From assembly GCA_964633715.1 (NCBI GenBank), contig CAZWHQ010000012.1, positions 1 through 64,000 on the forward strand: 64,000 nt of DNA, written 5' to 3'. The notes beneath the pieces were generated by a model that was not told where the DNA came from, did no database searches, and saw only the letters and a program-made list of their open reading frames with translations. The translations under genes and the position numbers were made by a program. Below, one piece after another: positions 26,709 to 36,211 of this stretch (its first letter is position 1; each line of letters opens with the position of its first letter). Source of the stretch: JAUWVG01 sp964633715. Its GTDB lineage: Bacteria; Acidobacteriota; Aminicenantia; Aminicenantales; Aminicenantaceae.

Positions 26709-29414
26709 TTCCATATCCGGATATATCAAACAGCATCCTCGGCTTTCCCGGAATAATGTCTGGATAAGATTGAATATCAACGACCCATACATGGCTTTCG
26801 TTTGTATAGAAAAGATGTCTTCCATCCCCTGCCCAAAGCGGTTGGTATCCTCCATTTAGGGATATCTTCTGACGGCCACCATCTGGACTCAATGACTGAA
26901 CATAGACTTCATAAATTCCCGTTTCATTTGAGCGATATGCAAGCCAAAGGCCATCAGGAGAAAACTAGGGATATTTGAGATTAAAATTCGACGGCGAGAA
27001 AGGTTTTGCGCTCTTGTTCAGGATATCAAAAAGGAAAGCGGTATTGGAATCTCCTTGAATTTCCACAAACGTCAGCAAATCCCCTTCAGGAGACCATGAA
27101 CCAGAATATTTTTCAGTATCATTTTTATAAAGAAGTTCCATCTTTTCGCCATCAGCTTGAATTAAGTAAAGGTCAGATGCTACAGACTGAATCCAACTGA
27201 AGGCAAGCTGCTTTCCATCTGGAGGAACCCAATTCACATAAGAAGCCACCCCCTCCGATGTTAACATGGTTGGGATATCTCGAGTGAGGTCATATACCCA
27301 CAACCGTGGTTCGAGCCCCAAGGTCGTATAGGCAATCTTCTGACCATCAGGAGAAAGCCGGGGAGCAAAAAAATGTCCCTCTAAAGAGCCTATCGGTTGT
27401 TCTGTACCCATCTGATCCACCCAAACAAGGGAGTTTTTCTTGTCAGGGATAATTCCACCAGCTACATATACCAACTCTCCTGAATTTGAAATGCTGAATA
27501 ATCCGGAGCCAATATCGGAAAAGAGATTCCCAAAGTTTAACGCCTGCATTACCCCAGAGACGATCGGGACAGCACGTCCGATATTTTCAGGTTTATTAAT
27601 GTCAAAAGGAACAACCATCAGAGTCCCCTGACGAATGAAGATAATATGTCCCGTCTGGATATATCGGGCATCTGAGCCGTCCTTCAACAAAATCCTCCAC
27701 TGATGGGTTTCGGGATCTAAAAAACCTATATCAGGATAGGGCTCATTTTTGGGGTACATGATGGTAAATAGAATCCCTTTTCCCAAAGGAAGGACGTGAG
27801 GAAGCCGATGGCTGACTTCCTCCCGATTGCGATCTGGTATTGTCAATGGCTCCGTTTCACCGCTTCCAGCAGAAATGCTGGAAAGCCCTTTATCCCAATC
27901 CGAAGAAAATACGATCATTCCATCATCCCCCCAACTGACTCCAAAGGGCCGGGAGACTTCACATAATTCCTGGGGGATGCCTCCTCCAACCTGCACCTTC
28001 CAGAGTTTATTTTCTGCCCAAAAGCCAACCCACTTGTCATCAGGAGACAGGAATGGGCTGCCTCCCCCTTCTGTTCCGGCGATGGGAGTAGCTTCCAGTT
28101 CGTCAAGTTGTCTAATAAAAAGCTGAGGTATTCGATTTGGTTCGCCATCATCCTTGAGCGCACTATAAACAAGGAAATTTCCGTCCCGGGAAATGGCCAT
28201 GGCAGTCCTGGTTGGCCGTTTAAGAGAATTAATTCTGTACGATCCCCCAAGGGAGTATCCCGGCCCTAACTTGATCACAGATCGAACTTGTAAAGTAGAT
28301 AGTTCAATATTGGTAGATCTTTTCACCAAGGAACCGATAAGAATACCTGTAAGGATTAAAACTGTTCCGCCTGCGATCATCCAGGCTATTGGAAAACGCT
28401 GCTTGGCAGAAAAATCTTCAGTAGGCAGGTCGGCCGGTTCAGCAATCTCGATCCGGGCGTCAGCAATATCGTGGAGACGCATCCTGGGGTCCTTCTGTAA
28501 ACATCGGCGAAGAAGCGCCCTTATCCCTCGGGAAGTATTTGATGGAAGTACTGTCCAGTCTGGTTCGCCCTTTAAGACAAGAGCTAGAGTGTCTGATAGG
28601 GTTTCTCCTTGAAGCGGCCGTTTTCCTGATAGACATTCATAAAGTACACTTCCAAAGCCCCAATGTCAGTCCTTTTATCAACTGCATGGCTCCTGGCTTG
28701 CTCTGGGCTCATATAGGCAGCTGTGCCTAAAATAATGCCTGGCTGGGTCATCCGGTCTGTAAGAGTTGGGGACTTGGAGAGGTCAGTCGCTTTAGGTTCC
28801 TCTTGGAAGACTTTTGCCAATCCAAAATCGAGGATCTTAACCTTGCCTTCTGGAGATATCATTATGTTTCCCGGTTTTAGATCCCGGTGGATGATTCCTT
28901 TTTCATGGGCCGATTCAAGACCCTCCGCTATCTGGCTGCATATTTCAAGAGCCTCGTCCATAGGAAGCGGTCCTTTAATTATTCTTTCGGCTAAGGTTTT
29001 TCCTTCCACTAATTCCATCACAAGGAACTGCTGTCCATTAGACTTCTCAAGTCCATGGATTGTCGCGATGTTTTGATGGTTGAGCGATGCCAGTAGTCGG
29101 GCTTCCCTTTCGAACCGAGCCAATCGTTCCTTATCCAAAGCAAACGGTTGGGGGAGAACTTTGACGGCAACCTGACGTTTCAGGCTTGTGTCTTCTGCCA
29201 GGTAGACTTCTCCCATTCCTCCCTTACCTAGTTCGCTGATGATTTCGTATCTATTTGCTAAAGATGTTCCTGGCTTGAATTGAGGATAGGGAGTTTTAAT
29301 AGTCTTTGTAACTTCAGGAGTATTGATTGACGAACTTAGGTCAGTCCCACAATCACCACAGAAATTCTTTGTATCAGGATTATCGGTATGACATTTCGGG
29401 CATTCGGTTCCCAT
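26709..29414 (-). pseudogene. Broken Ser/Thr kinase with TolB/WD40-like propeller
   Basis: A zinc ribbon (CPKCHTDNPDTKNFCGDC), an intact kinase start (GKGGMGEVY, VAVKVL, HRDLKPGNIM, DFG, GTAAYMSPEQA), one membrane span near 28400 and a beta-propeller of TolB/PD40 repeats. Three lesions are seen. A one-base deletion near 28659-28665 turns the expected DIWGFGSVLYECLSGKRP into another frame. An in-frame TAG near 26965 splits KYP from FSPDGLWLAYRS. The 3' end is replaced by the IS91 fragment at about 26705. The deletion and stop could be sequencing errors, but the truncated end argues for real decay. The promoter-like sequence in front is still present. Confidence 0.88.
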
Positions 29415-29441
29415 CGTTCCTCTTTGCTATAGCGACATAAG

Positions 29442-29469
29442 GATATAAATTTTAGTGAGCGGGTGTCAA
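29442..29469 (-). promoter_or_regulatory. Promoter-like sequence of kinase gene 2
   Basis: TTGACACC (29462-29469 region) and AATTTATATCC on the minus strand, 16 bases between TTGACA and TATATC. It matches the sites before kinase genes 1 and 3. Confidence 0.6.
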
Positions 29470-29582
29470 ATGAGAATACCGGCTCTAAATATTGTTAGGA
29501 AACAACCCCTTTCCAAAACATATGGGAAAAAATCAATTATCTCATTCAGAAATGCAGAAAAGAATTTCCCCGTTAAGATATA

Positions 29583-30113
29583 TCATTGAATGCCAGGAAC
29601 TAGAGCACTTTTGCTTAGTTTCTCCAGAGTTTTTTGGATTTCCGCATCTGATTTTCCTTGAATTTGAATCTTTTTATTAATCCCTAAAACCGTTCCAAGC
29701 ACTGCACCAGCGACTCCGCCAATAGCTCCAAATGTGATATATTTTTGATTAGGCTCAAAAGACCTAGATTGACTTTTTGTGGCTGACCCATAGAGTATGC
29801 CAGCTAACACTCCATAAATACCCACTTGCAATACCCTAGATTTTGTCACAATCGTGATCATTTCCACTTCCTTTATCAGTATCTGCGATGAAATATCTGC
29901 ATTTATTTCTGCAGACATTAACAATAACGAATCCTTTTTAACAGTGATGAGTTCACCTGTTACTTGTTGACCATCATTTTTCTGAATCCTCAGTTTGGCT
30001 CCTTTTCTTACACTTCTGGACAAGTCTTGTGCCATCAAATTCCATGAAAACGCCACTAAAGAAAGAACAAGCAGCAGTGAAACGATTCCTTTTCTTTTTT
30101 CTCCTATAAGCAT
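29583..30113 (-). CDS. Unknown exported or membrane protein with Gly-rich span
   Basis: The 176-residue protein starts after a good AAGGAG site, nine codons inside a longer open frame. An N-terminal hydrophobic leader ends in NLMAQ, a likely signal peptidase site. Residues about 30-90 look like an all-beta, SH3-like segment (KGAKLRIQKNDGQQVTGEL, then VKKDSLLL). Two Gly-rich hydrophobic stretches follow, the second with a glycine-zipper look (IGGVAGAVLGTVLG). It begins 62 bases after the stop of kinase 3, so it may be in that operon and act near its sensor. No family name was recognised. Confidence 0.7.
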   Translation of the reverse strand: MLIGEKRKGIVSLLLVLSLVAFSWNLMAQDLSRSVRKGAKLRIQKNDGQQVTGELITVKKDSLLLMSAEINADISSQILIKEVEMITIVTKSRVLQVGIYGVLAGILYGSATKSQSRSFEPNQKYITFGAIGGVAGAVLGTVLGINKKIQIQGKSDAEIQKTLEKLSKSALVPGIQ

Positions 30114-30175
30114 TGAACTGTCTCCTTTGTGGATATACATGAAAAGTTAGAGCACCAAGCTCGGTAAACCTAAAT

Positions 30176-33100
30176 TCATTCTTTCAACCCAGCCAGTCTC
30201 TGCTTCGCGTCATCGACTTCAGGGAGGCCGGGATCGGCGTCTTTCCAGAGGTCTAGGAATTTCTCGTAATTCTCGATGGCAATGGTTTTGTCGCCCTGTT
30301 GTTCGTGAATCTTACCGAGCATATAAAAAGCCTTAGCATAAATATTGCCCCAATAAAGCCTGCCCCATGTCAAGGAAATTATCGTTTCATAATTCTCTTG
30401 GGCATTCTCTAAGTCTCCCGCCTTAAAGTTGGCAAAAGCCAAGGAATCGTAAAATAAAGCATCAAATGTAGAGTGACCAGATTTTTGAGAGGGTAAAACG
30501 GACAATGTTTTCTTAAAATATTCAACAGCAAGCGAATAGTTGTTTTTCTTTTGCTCTATTCCTCCTTGCAAATGATAATAAAATCTTATGATTTTTTTGT
30601 ATATTCCATTCTCAATAAATTCTTTTAGTTCATCTGCTGTTTCCTGAGCTTTATCAATAGAATTCATCCCAATGTAGGCAAGTCCCTTCTGCCAAAGAGC
30701 GACTCTTTGCCTAGAAAGGCTTTCCGTCTCCAAGGCAAAATCCAAATACTTCTCATTTTCTTTCAAAGCTGAGCTAAAATCTCCAATTGAAAGATAATGT
30801 TCGCACAAATAAAGATGAGTATAGGATTCAGCTGAAGCATTTGAAGCTTGAATCGATAACTCACGCCTCTTTTCAATTTGTTCTTTTGATTCTCTAAATT
30901 TCCCTTCAGCCCGATATAATAATGACAAGCGGAACATACTTCCCCTAACATAGCCTTCATTCGAAGTATCGGCAAGTTTTTGGAATTCTTTTTCTGCTTC
31001 TAAAAAATCTCCTTTCAACAAGTAAATATCTCCAAAATAATAATAAATCCCATGATAAGTTGGGTCGAGGGAAAAGGCTTTGTTTGCTTCATTCAATGCA
31101 AGGTCAAATTCTCCCTGAGAAGCATAAATAGTGGATATTCGTCTGCGAAGAAATGCAGAATCGGAAAAGCTTTTGGTATAATCTTCAAGTATTTCTCTGG
31201 CTTTATCATAAAGTCCTTTAGCTTCATACATAATTGACATTCCATTGTAGGTAACAGTAGAAGAGACTTTTTGCTTCATGTTCGCTTCATATGGTTTGAT
31301 AGCCTTATCCCATTCTTCTATTTGAGAATATACCCATGCCAGGTTACTATTCGCCATCCTATCATCAGGATAGAGTTCTAGTAGTTTGATATAAGCTTCA
31401 ATACTTTTATCAAAGGTCTTCTCTGAAACATTGTAGAAATCTCCTTCGATGATATACCGCTCTCGCTCCGATATACGTTCTCTCAGTTCAAAAGCTTTCT
31501 GGATATAAACTTTTTCTTTATCTAAATTACGAAGATTGTAGGAAGCTGCTGCCATACTTCTGTAGGCCATTGCAATTCCTGGATCAAGGTCGACAGCTTT
31601 CTCCATAATTGCTATGCTATTCTCCCATTCCCGATTGCGAAAAAATTCTCTACCCTTGCTGTAAAACTTAAAAGCTTCAGGTATTGCGGTTGTAATTTCC
31701 CTTAACTCTTTGTTGATATCCTCTGCTATTAGTCTTGGAGATAGATCCAGGTCTGACTTGATCTGGTTTGACACCTCGTCTACTTTGGAAATGATCTCTT
31801 CTTCTCCAATACATTCAATACGCAAAGAGTTTATAACCTCACCTGTCTGCTGACTTTGAAGCGATAAAGTGATGATGATGTTTTGCCCGGGTTTCAAGAT
31901 GCTTCCACTTAAAGTGTGGGAAGCTCTTCCTTCGCTTGCAACTTTTACGAGATCTTCTTTGGTATATTTTTTGCCCTCATCCAGATTGAGCTTCTTTAAG
32001 ATACTGTAGACCGTGTTTCCGTCTAACACATTGATGTATTTTGATTGAGCAAGCTTTATGATGAGCAGTTCAGTGAGTCCCATTTCCCAGGCATCCAGGC
32101 TGCTATCGCTTGAGAGATTATCAAAGTAGAGGATAGCAAGGGATGGTTTTTCTGTTAGAGATGGAATGAATTCTTTCTTTGGGATAAACTGCAAGATCAT
32201 GAATGTGATGACGGCCAGAGCAATGATTCCAATTGTGGGGATTAGGAGTTTTTTTACTTTGAACTTTACTGTTATCTCCTTTGAAGTTACCGACTTTTTT
32301 TTCGATACAATCCTGTCAGTAGTAGGAATTCCTTTCTCAATATTCTCTAATTCAGACCGTAATTCTTCTGCACTCTGATAACGGTTTTCCCTATCTTTTT
32401 CTAGACATTTCAAAATCAACTGGTTGAAGTCGTCTGGGATTCGCTCATTAAAATTCTTGGGAGCTTTTGGAGTTTCAGTCCTTTGTTTGACTCCAACAGT
32501 AATAGCGGAATCCCCTTCAAAGGGCACCCTGTCTGTCAGCATTTTGTAGAGGATAATTCCTAGAGAATAAATATCCGATCTCTGATCGACATCTTTTCCT
32601 TCAACTTGCTCAGGTGACATATATTCTGGAGTACCGATTATGGCTCCAGATCCTGTAATGCTTTTTCCTTTGACAGCCCTGGCAATACCAAAGTCCATAA
32701 TCCTTACGTTCCCGCCCCTGTCGATCATGATATTGTTGGGTTTAAGGTCTCTGTGGATTATCCCAAGGCTGTGTGCTTCCTTGAGTCCAGCACAAATTTG
32801 CTTGGCAATTGAAACGGCTTTTCCAACCGTAAGTTGTCCTGTCTGGCGAATCAATCCTTTTAAATCCTGTCCAGAGATGTATTCCATGGTGATGTAGTGG
32901 AGGTTCTTCTCTTCCCCCAAATCAAACATCGCACAGACATTCTTGTGCCTTATCTTTCGTGCAAACTTAAGTTCATTCCTGAATCGTTCAATAGTTTTTT
33001 TATCTGCTGCAATTTCAGGTTTGATGAGCTTTAAAGCAACTTCTTCTTTGACCTTAGTATCTTCTACTCTATAAACTTTACCCATCCCTCCTTTACCCAG

Positions 33101-33280
33101 TTCTTCGATAATTTCGTACCTGTCAACGAAAGTACTTCCGCGAGTTAATGCTTCCGTAGAAGTTTCATATGTTTTGGTGAGGACTCCCTCTCTTGCATCA
33201 GGAAGAGGAGTGTCACACTCACCACAGAATTTCTGAGAATCAGGATTATCTGTGTGACACTTAGGGCATGTTGTGCTCAT
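30176..33280 (-). CDS. Transmembrane Ser/Thr kinase with TPR sensor domain (paralogue)
   Basis: A 1034-residue protein with the same order as the kinase at 19411-22536: zinc ribbon (CPKCHTDNPDSQKFCGEC), kinase domain (GKGGMGKVY, VALKLI, HRDLKPNNIM, DFG, GTPEYMSPEQVEG), one span near residue 350, a FlgO/TolB-N-like part (SLAILYFDNLSSDSS), then TPR units and the shared closing YEKFLDLWKDADPG. Catalytic Lys, Asp and DFG are all present. The two proteins are close in the kinase half and diverge in the TPR half, as expected for receptors with different ligands. The unknown membrane protein at 29583 follows on the same strand. Confidence 0.92.
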   Translation of the reverse strand: MSTTCPKCHTDNPDSQKFCGECDTPLPDAREGVLTKTYETSTEALTRGSTFVDRYEIIEELGKGGMGKVYRVEDTKVKEEVALKLIKPEIAADKKTIERFRNELKFARKIRHKNVCAMFDLGEEKNLHYITMEYISGQDLKGLIRQTGQLTVGKAVSIAKQICAGLKEAHSLGIIHRDLKPNNIMIDRGGNVRIMDFGIARAVKGKSITGSGAIIGTPEYMSPEQVEGKDVDQRSDIYSLGIILYKMLTDRVPFEGDSAITVGVKQRTETPKAPKNFNERIPDDFNQLILKCLEKDRENRYQSAEELRSELENIEKGIPTTDRIVSKKKSVTSKEITVKFKVKKLLIPTIGIIALAVITFMILQFIPKKEFIPSLTEKPSLAILYFDNLSSDSSLDAWEMGLTELLIIKLAQSKYINVLDGNTVYSILKKLNLDEGKKYTKEDLVKVASEGRASHTLSGSILKPGQNIIITLSLQSQQTGEVINSLRIECIGEEEIISKVDEVSNQIKSDLDLSPRLIAEDINKELREITTAIPEAFKFYSKGREFFRNREWENSIAIMEKAVDLDPGIAMAYRSMAAASYNLRNLDKEKVYIQKAFELRERISERERYIIEGDFYNVSEKTFDKSIEAYIKLLELYPDDRMANSNLAWVYSQIEEWDKAIKPYEANMKQKVSSTVTYNGMSIMYEAKGLYDKAREILEDYTKSFSDSAFLRRRISTIYASQGEFDLALNEANKAFSLDPTYHGIYYYFGDIYLLKGDFLEAEKEFQKLADTSNEGYVRGSMFRLSLLYRAEGKFRESKEQIEKRRELSIQASNASAESYTHLYLCEHYLSIGDFSSALKENEKYLDFALETESLSRQRVALWQKGLAYIGMNSIDKAQETADELKEFIENGIYKKIIRFYYHLQGGIEQKKNNYSLAVEYFKKTLSVLPSQKSGHSTFDALFYDSLAFANFKAGDLENAQENYETIISLTWGRLYWGNIYAKAFYMLGKIHEQQGDKTIAIENYEKFLDLWKDADPGLPEVDDAKQRLAGLKE

Positions 33281-33306
33281 CTTCCCTCCTACCTATGTGA
33301 CAATAG

Positions 33307-33333
33307 GGTATAAATTTAAGCGATGGGTGTCAA
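33307..33333 (-). promoter_or_regulatory. Promoter-like sequence of kinase gene 3
   Basis: TTGACACC and AATTTATACCC on the minus strand, with TTGACA at 33328-33333 and a 15-base spacing to TATACC. It matches the sites before kinase genes 1 and 2. Confidence 0.6.
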
Positions 33334-33742
33334 ACGGTAAAGATTACAGGGATTGAGAATTGGTCGGCAATCGATTCCAGACACACGATCCTAGGCTCAA
33401 AAAGGTATCTATGAGCACTTTTTGGATGGAAATGATGAAGAGGTAAGGGTATCCCCCTTAGAATTACAAGAAAATTAGAAACCACCCCTATAGTACATGT
33501 TTTGGAAAATAACGGGGAAACTTCAAAAAAGTGGAAAATTAGGGAAAAAATGGGAAATATATGGGCGGGAGGTATGAAAAGAGTAACTCCCATTCCAAGG
33601 TACAAAATTCCCCATAGGGGGGGTCGTTTCTTCTGGTTGTGGCCCTTTTATCCTTGGCTGATATGGGAACTGCTGTAGTGTACAATACAATGAGAAGGCA
33701 AAAAGAAAGGGCAAAGATTGGCGGTCTCCTTGCCCGTATGGG
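33334..33742. other. Long intergenic stretch before the SprT-like gene
   Basis: No recognised gene. One small plus-strand frame inside it is listed separately. G-runs (seven G near 33620) and two A-rich stretches are present. No repeat or terminator was clear. Confidence 0.4.
33550..33678 (+). CDS. Candidate small aromatic membrane peptide (42 aa)
   Basis: An ATG with AGGG six bases upstream opens 42 codons that begin MGNIWAGGMKRVTP and end in a strongly aromatic, hydrophobic stretch (GGRFFWLWPFYPWLIWELL). The frame is open back to 33439. The composition suits a small membrane peptide, but no homologue was recognised and it may be chance. Confidence 0.25.
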   Translation: MGNIWAGGMKRVTPIPRYKIPHRGGRFFWLWPFYPWLIWELL

Positions 33743-34405
33743 TTACTGTTTCAGTTGTTCAATCAAATTCTGATTGCAGAGGACACAGGACAGGACAAGT
33801 CCTGCCTTGCCCCATACGTTGGCCCCGCATATCGGGCAAGTGTATTTTGTTCTCTGGCCTTGTTTTGTCGGTTGGGGGGTAGGTGGTGCTCCTGGTTCCT
33901 GGGGGTCAGGGCTTCCAAGGTTCTCAGTAAGGTATGGAAAGAAGCAATCCTCTGGAAGCTTTACGACTGCGTTCCATGTCGCCCCTTCTCTGATTATTGC
34001 TTGAGTGCAATTCTGCCCCGTGCACTTGGTGGGCTCTTTCACGTTGATGTTTTTCAATCCCAGATCGTGGGCTTTTGAAGCGAACTCCTGATTGTGATAT
34101 CCGTTCCGGGTTTTCTTCCCGTGGTAATGTTGCCAGAGGTGTATCATTTCATGAACAAGTACACCCATGAGGTGTACAATGTCTTTCGACTGCATGAGGT
34201 TTGCATTTAAAGCGATTTCTGAGACTTTGGCCCTGTTCTTAATCCATTTCTCTGCGACAAAATATCCACCCAGGATATTGGCGTTTCGTGTCAATGACAG
34301 CATAGGGGTTTGAAGGATGCCCCCAAAAAGAGTTGAATTGAGATAGTCAAAAGAGTTCTGGAAGGCCGTCGATTGTTCGATGGTTGGTTTAATTGTAATG
34401 TTCAT
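33743..34405 (-). CDS. SprT-like zinc metalloprotein
   Basis: A 220-residue protein with the SprT/Spartan-type site HEMIH (H85, E86, H89) and a third ligand in GYHNQEF. It ends with a zinc ribbon (CPICG near residue 190 and CVLC near 207) after a Pro-rich linker. A further Cys pair lies in KCTGQNC. SprT-like enzymes cleave DNA-protein crosslinks in eukaryotes; the stand-alone bacterial forms occur widely in phages and mobile elements with unknown targets. It is flanked by an ISL3 transposase relic and sits alone, which fits an acquired gene. Confidence 0.8.
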   Translation of the reverse strand: MNITIKPTIEQSTAFQNSFDYLNSTLFGGILQTPMLSLTRNANILGGYFVAEKWIKNRAKVSEIALNANLMQSKDIVHLMGVLVHEMIHLWQHYHGKKTRNGYHNQEFASKAHDLGLKNINVKEPTKCTGQNCTQAIIREGATWNAVVKLPEDCFFPYLTENLGSPDPQEPGAPPTPQPTKQGQRTKYTCPICGANVWGKAGLVLSCVLCNQNLIEQLKQ

Positions 34406-34481
34406 TACATTCTATTCCTTTGTTTTTTGATTCTCGAGCGCGAGTCTTCGATGATATGGATTTTATCTTCGTCGAAGTCGT

Positions 34482-34777
34482 CTAGAACGTAGGCGTTGGA
34501 AGGGCACCCTTTCTGACATAGATGTCTGCATTCCGGAGCCCGTAGCTTACTCTTTTAATCTTTTTAATTTTGGTATGTACTCCTTCGGTAAATGCATTTG
34601 TTGTTCGATTATCAAAGTAATTGAGTATCTGATTTTTCCATCTCCGCAGCATATTCCTCCAGCAGAGTATCGCACCATCATCTGAGACCCTCATGGCCGC
34701 AATCACCATATCTAAGACCTTCTCGCCTTGTTTGCGATCCTCTGCTCTGTACATCTCTCTCAGCTTCTCTTTGACCC
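34482..34777 (-). mobile_element. ISL3-family transposase C-terminal fragment
   Basis: The minus strand reads VKEKLREMYRAEDRKQGEK and later TTNAFTEGVHTKIKKIKRVS, YGLRNADIYVRK, the C-terminal DDE end of IS204/IS1001/IS1165-type transposases. It starts abruptly at 34777 where the palindromic element begins and lacks the first two catalytic acids. The terminal frame runs off into unrelated codons. It is an inactive relic. Confidence 0.85.
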
Positions 34778-34888
34778 ATTAATTGGGGACAGTCCCTACT
34801 TTTTATAATTGGGGACAGTCCCTACTTTTTAATTGAAAAAGTGGGGACTGTCCCCAATTATAAAAAGTAGGGACTGTCCCCAATTAAT
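34778..34888. repeat. Large palindromic element with GGGGACAGTCCC units
   Basis: Arms of 53 bases (34778-34830 and 34836-34888) pair with one mismatch around a five-base loop. Each arm holds two copies of a unit close to AATTGGGGACAGTCCCTAC. GGGGACAGTCCC is itself nearly palindromic, the look of a REP-type element, here doubled and inverted. It joins the ISL3 relic to the 3' end of the TRAP operon. RNA from either strand would form a long hairpin, and it could act as a terminator for dctM. Confidence 0.8.
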
Positions 34889-34891
34889 TAA

Positions 34892-34909
34892 GGTTGATGT
34901 CCCTCTTAT
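34892..34909. repeat. Third copy of the GATGTCCCTCT motif
   Basis: TTGATGTCCCTCTTATT directly follows the dctM stop. Its reverse complement shares AGAGGGACATC with the repeats at 12782-12810 and 17621-17652. All three lie at gene 3' ends. Confidence 0.4.
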
Positions 34910-36211
34910 TTAAAATCCGAATAGTCTCGGCAGGAACAAACTGATCTGAGGGATATAGGTAACAATAAGAAGTGCTATAACCATGGCCAGATAGAGAGGG
35001 ATCAGGGGTTTTAAAACTTTTGATATGCTCGTCCCGGCTATCCCGCAACCTACAAAAAGAACACTCCCTACAGGTGGTGTACAGAGGCCGATGCAGAGAT
35101 TTAAGACCAAAATGATGCCGAAATGAACGGGATCAACTCCCAGTTTGATCGCTACAGGCAGGAAGATAGGAGTAAATATTAGAACAGCGGGTGTGATGTC
35201 AATAAACGTCCCCATGATCAGCAAAAAAAGATTGATGATCAGAAGCACAACGATGGGTGAATTCGAGAGGGATATTAAGGCAGAGCTGATCCCCTGAGGG
35301 ATATTCTCGTAGGATATAAGCCAGGACATGGCCATTGAGGCTGCAACAAGAAGCAGGACCACGGCTGTTGTCGTTGAAGAACCGAGCAGGATTTTAGGCA
35401 GTTCCCTCCATTTAATTTCTTTATACACAAGGACTGAGAGGATAAATGCGTACAGAACGGCAATAGCACTGGCTTCGGTGGCCGTAAAATACCCTCCAAC
35501 AATACCACCAATGACAAGAATGATCATAAAGAGGCTTGGTAGAGCATCGAAAAATTTGAGCCACGCTTCCTTGAACTTGACTCGATCAAAGGTTGGATAG
35601 TTTCGTCTGAAAGCAATCGCTCCTGACACAGCCATCAGGGAGACTCCGATGAGAATACCGGGGAGATATCCAGCAAGGAAGAGAGCTCCAATCGACACAC
35701 CTCCAGACGCGAGTGAATAGACAATCAAAATATTGCTGGGAGGAATAATAAGTCCTGTTGTAGCTGAGGTGATATTGACGGCTGCACTGTAGTTCAGATC
35801 GTATCCTTCTTTTTTCATCATAGGAATCATAAATCCGCCAATCGCGGCAGATGTGGCGACAGCTGATCCGGAAATGGAACCAAAAAGCATCGCTGCCATA
35901 GTGTGCACAAAGGCCAAACCTCCAGGCAGCATCCCCACAAATACTTTTGCGAATTCTATCAATCGTCTGGCAATCCCTCCCCTGTTCATGAGCTGACCTG
36001 AGAGGATAAAAAAAGGTATAGCGAGAAGAGCGAAACTGTCTAATCCAGTGGCCATCCTCTGGGCGACCGTTGTCAGAGCAGGCCCCATTTTTATCCCGAG
36101 CAGTAAAGTGGACACCGTCGCCAGACCAATACTAAAGGATATGGGTACGCCTATCAGAAGGAGAAAAATAAAACTTATTGCGAGGACTAAGATATGAAGG
36201 ACTTCCATCAC
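34910..36211 (-). CDS. dctM: TRAP transporter large membrane subunit
   Basis: A 433-residue DctM-type permease with about 12-13 spans and typical segments such as PFFILSGQLMNRGGIARRL and ATTGLIIPPSNILIVYS. The subunit carries substrate and sodium across the inner membrane together with DctQ, fed by the solute-binding protein. It is the last gene of the operon and its start overlaps dctQ by four bases. The palindromic element lies just after its stop. Confidence 0.93.
   Translation of the reverse strand: MMEVLHILVLAISFIFLLLIGVPISFSIGLATVSTLLLGIKMGPALTTVAQRMATGLDSFALLAIPFFILSGQLMNRGGIARRLIEFAKVFVGMLPGGLAFVHTMAAMLFGSISGSAVATSAAIGGFMIPMMKKEGYDLNYSAAVNITSATTGLIIPPSNILIVYSLASGGVSIGALFLAGYLPGILIGVSLMAVSGAIAFRRNYPTFDRVKFKEAWLKFFDALPSLFMIILVIGGIVGGYFTATEASAIAVLYAFILSVLVYKEIKWRELPKILLGSSTTTAVVLLLVAASMAMSWLISYENIPQGISSALISLSNSPIVVLLIINLFLLIMGTFIDITPAVLIFTPIFLPVAIKLGVDPVHFGIILVLNLCIGLCTPPVGSVLFVGCGIAGTSISKVLKPLIPLYLAMVIALLIVTYIPQISLFLPRLFGF

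Noticed and set aside
33330..33605. Minus-strand open frame of 91 codons
   Set aside because: No ribosome site or recognisable domain, and it overlaps the kinase promoter region.
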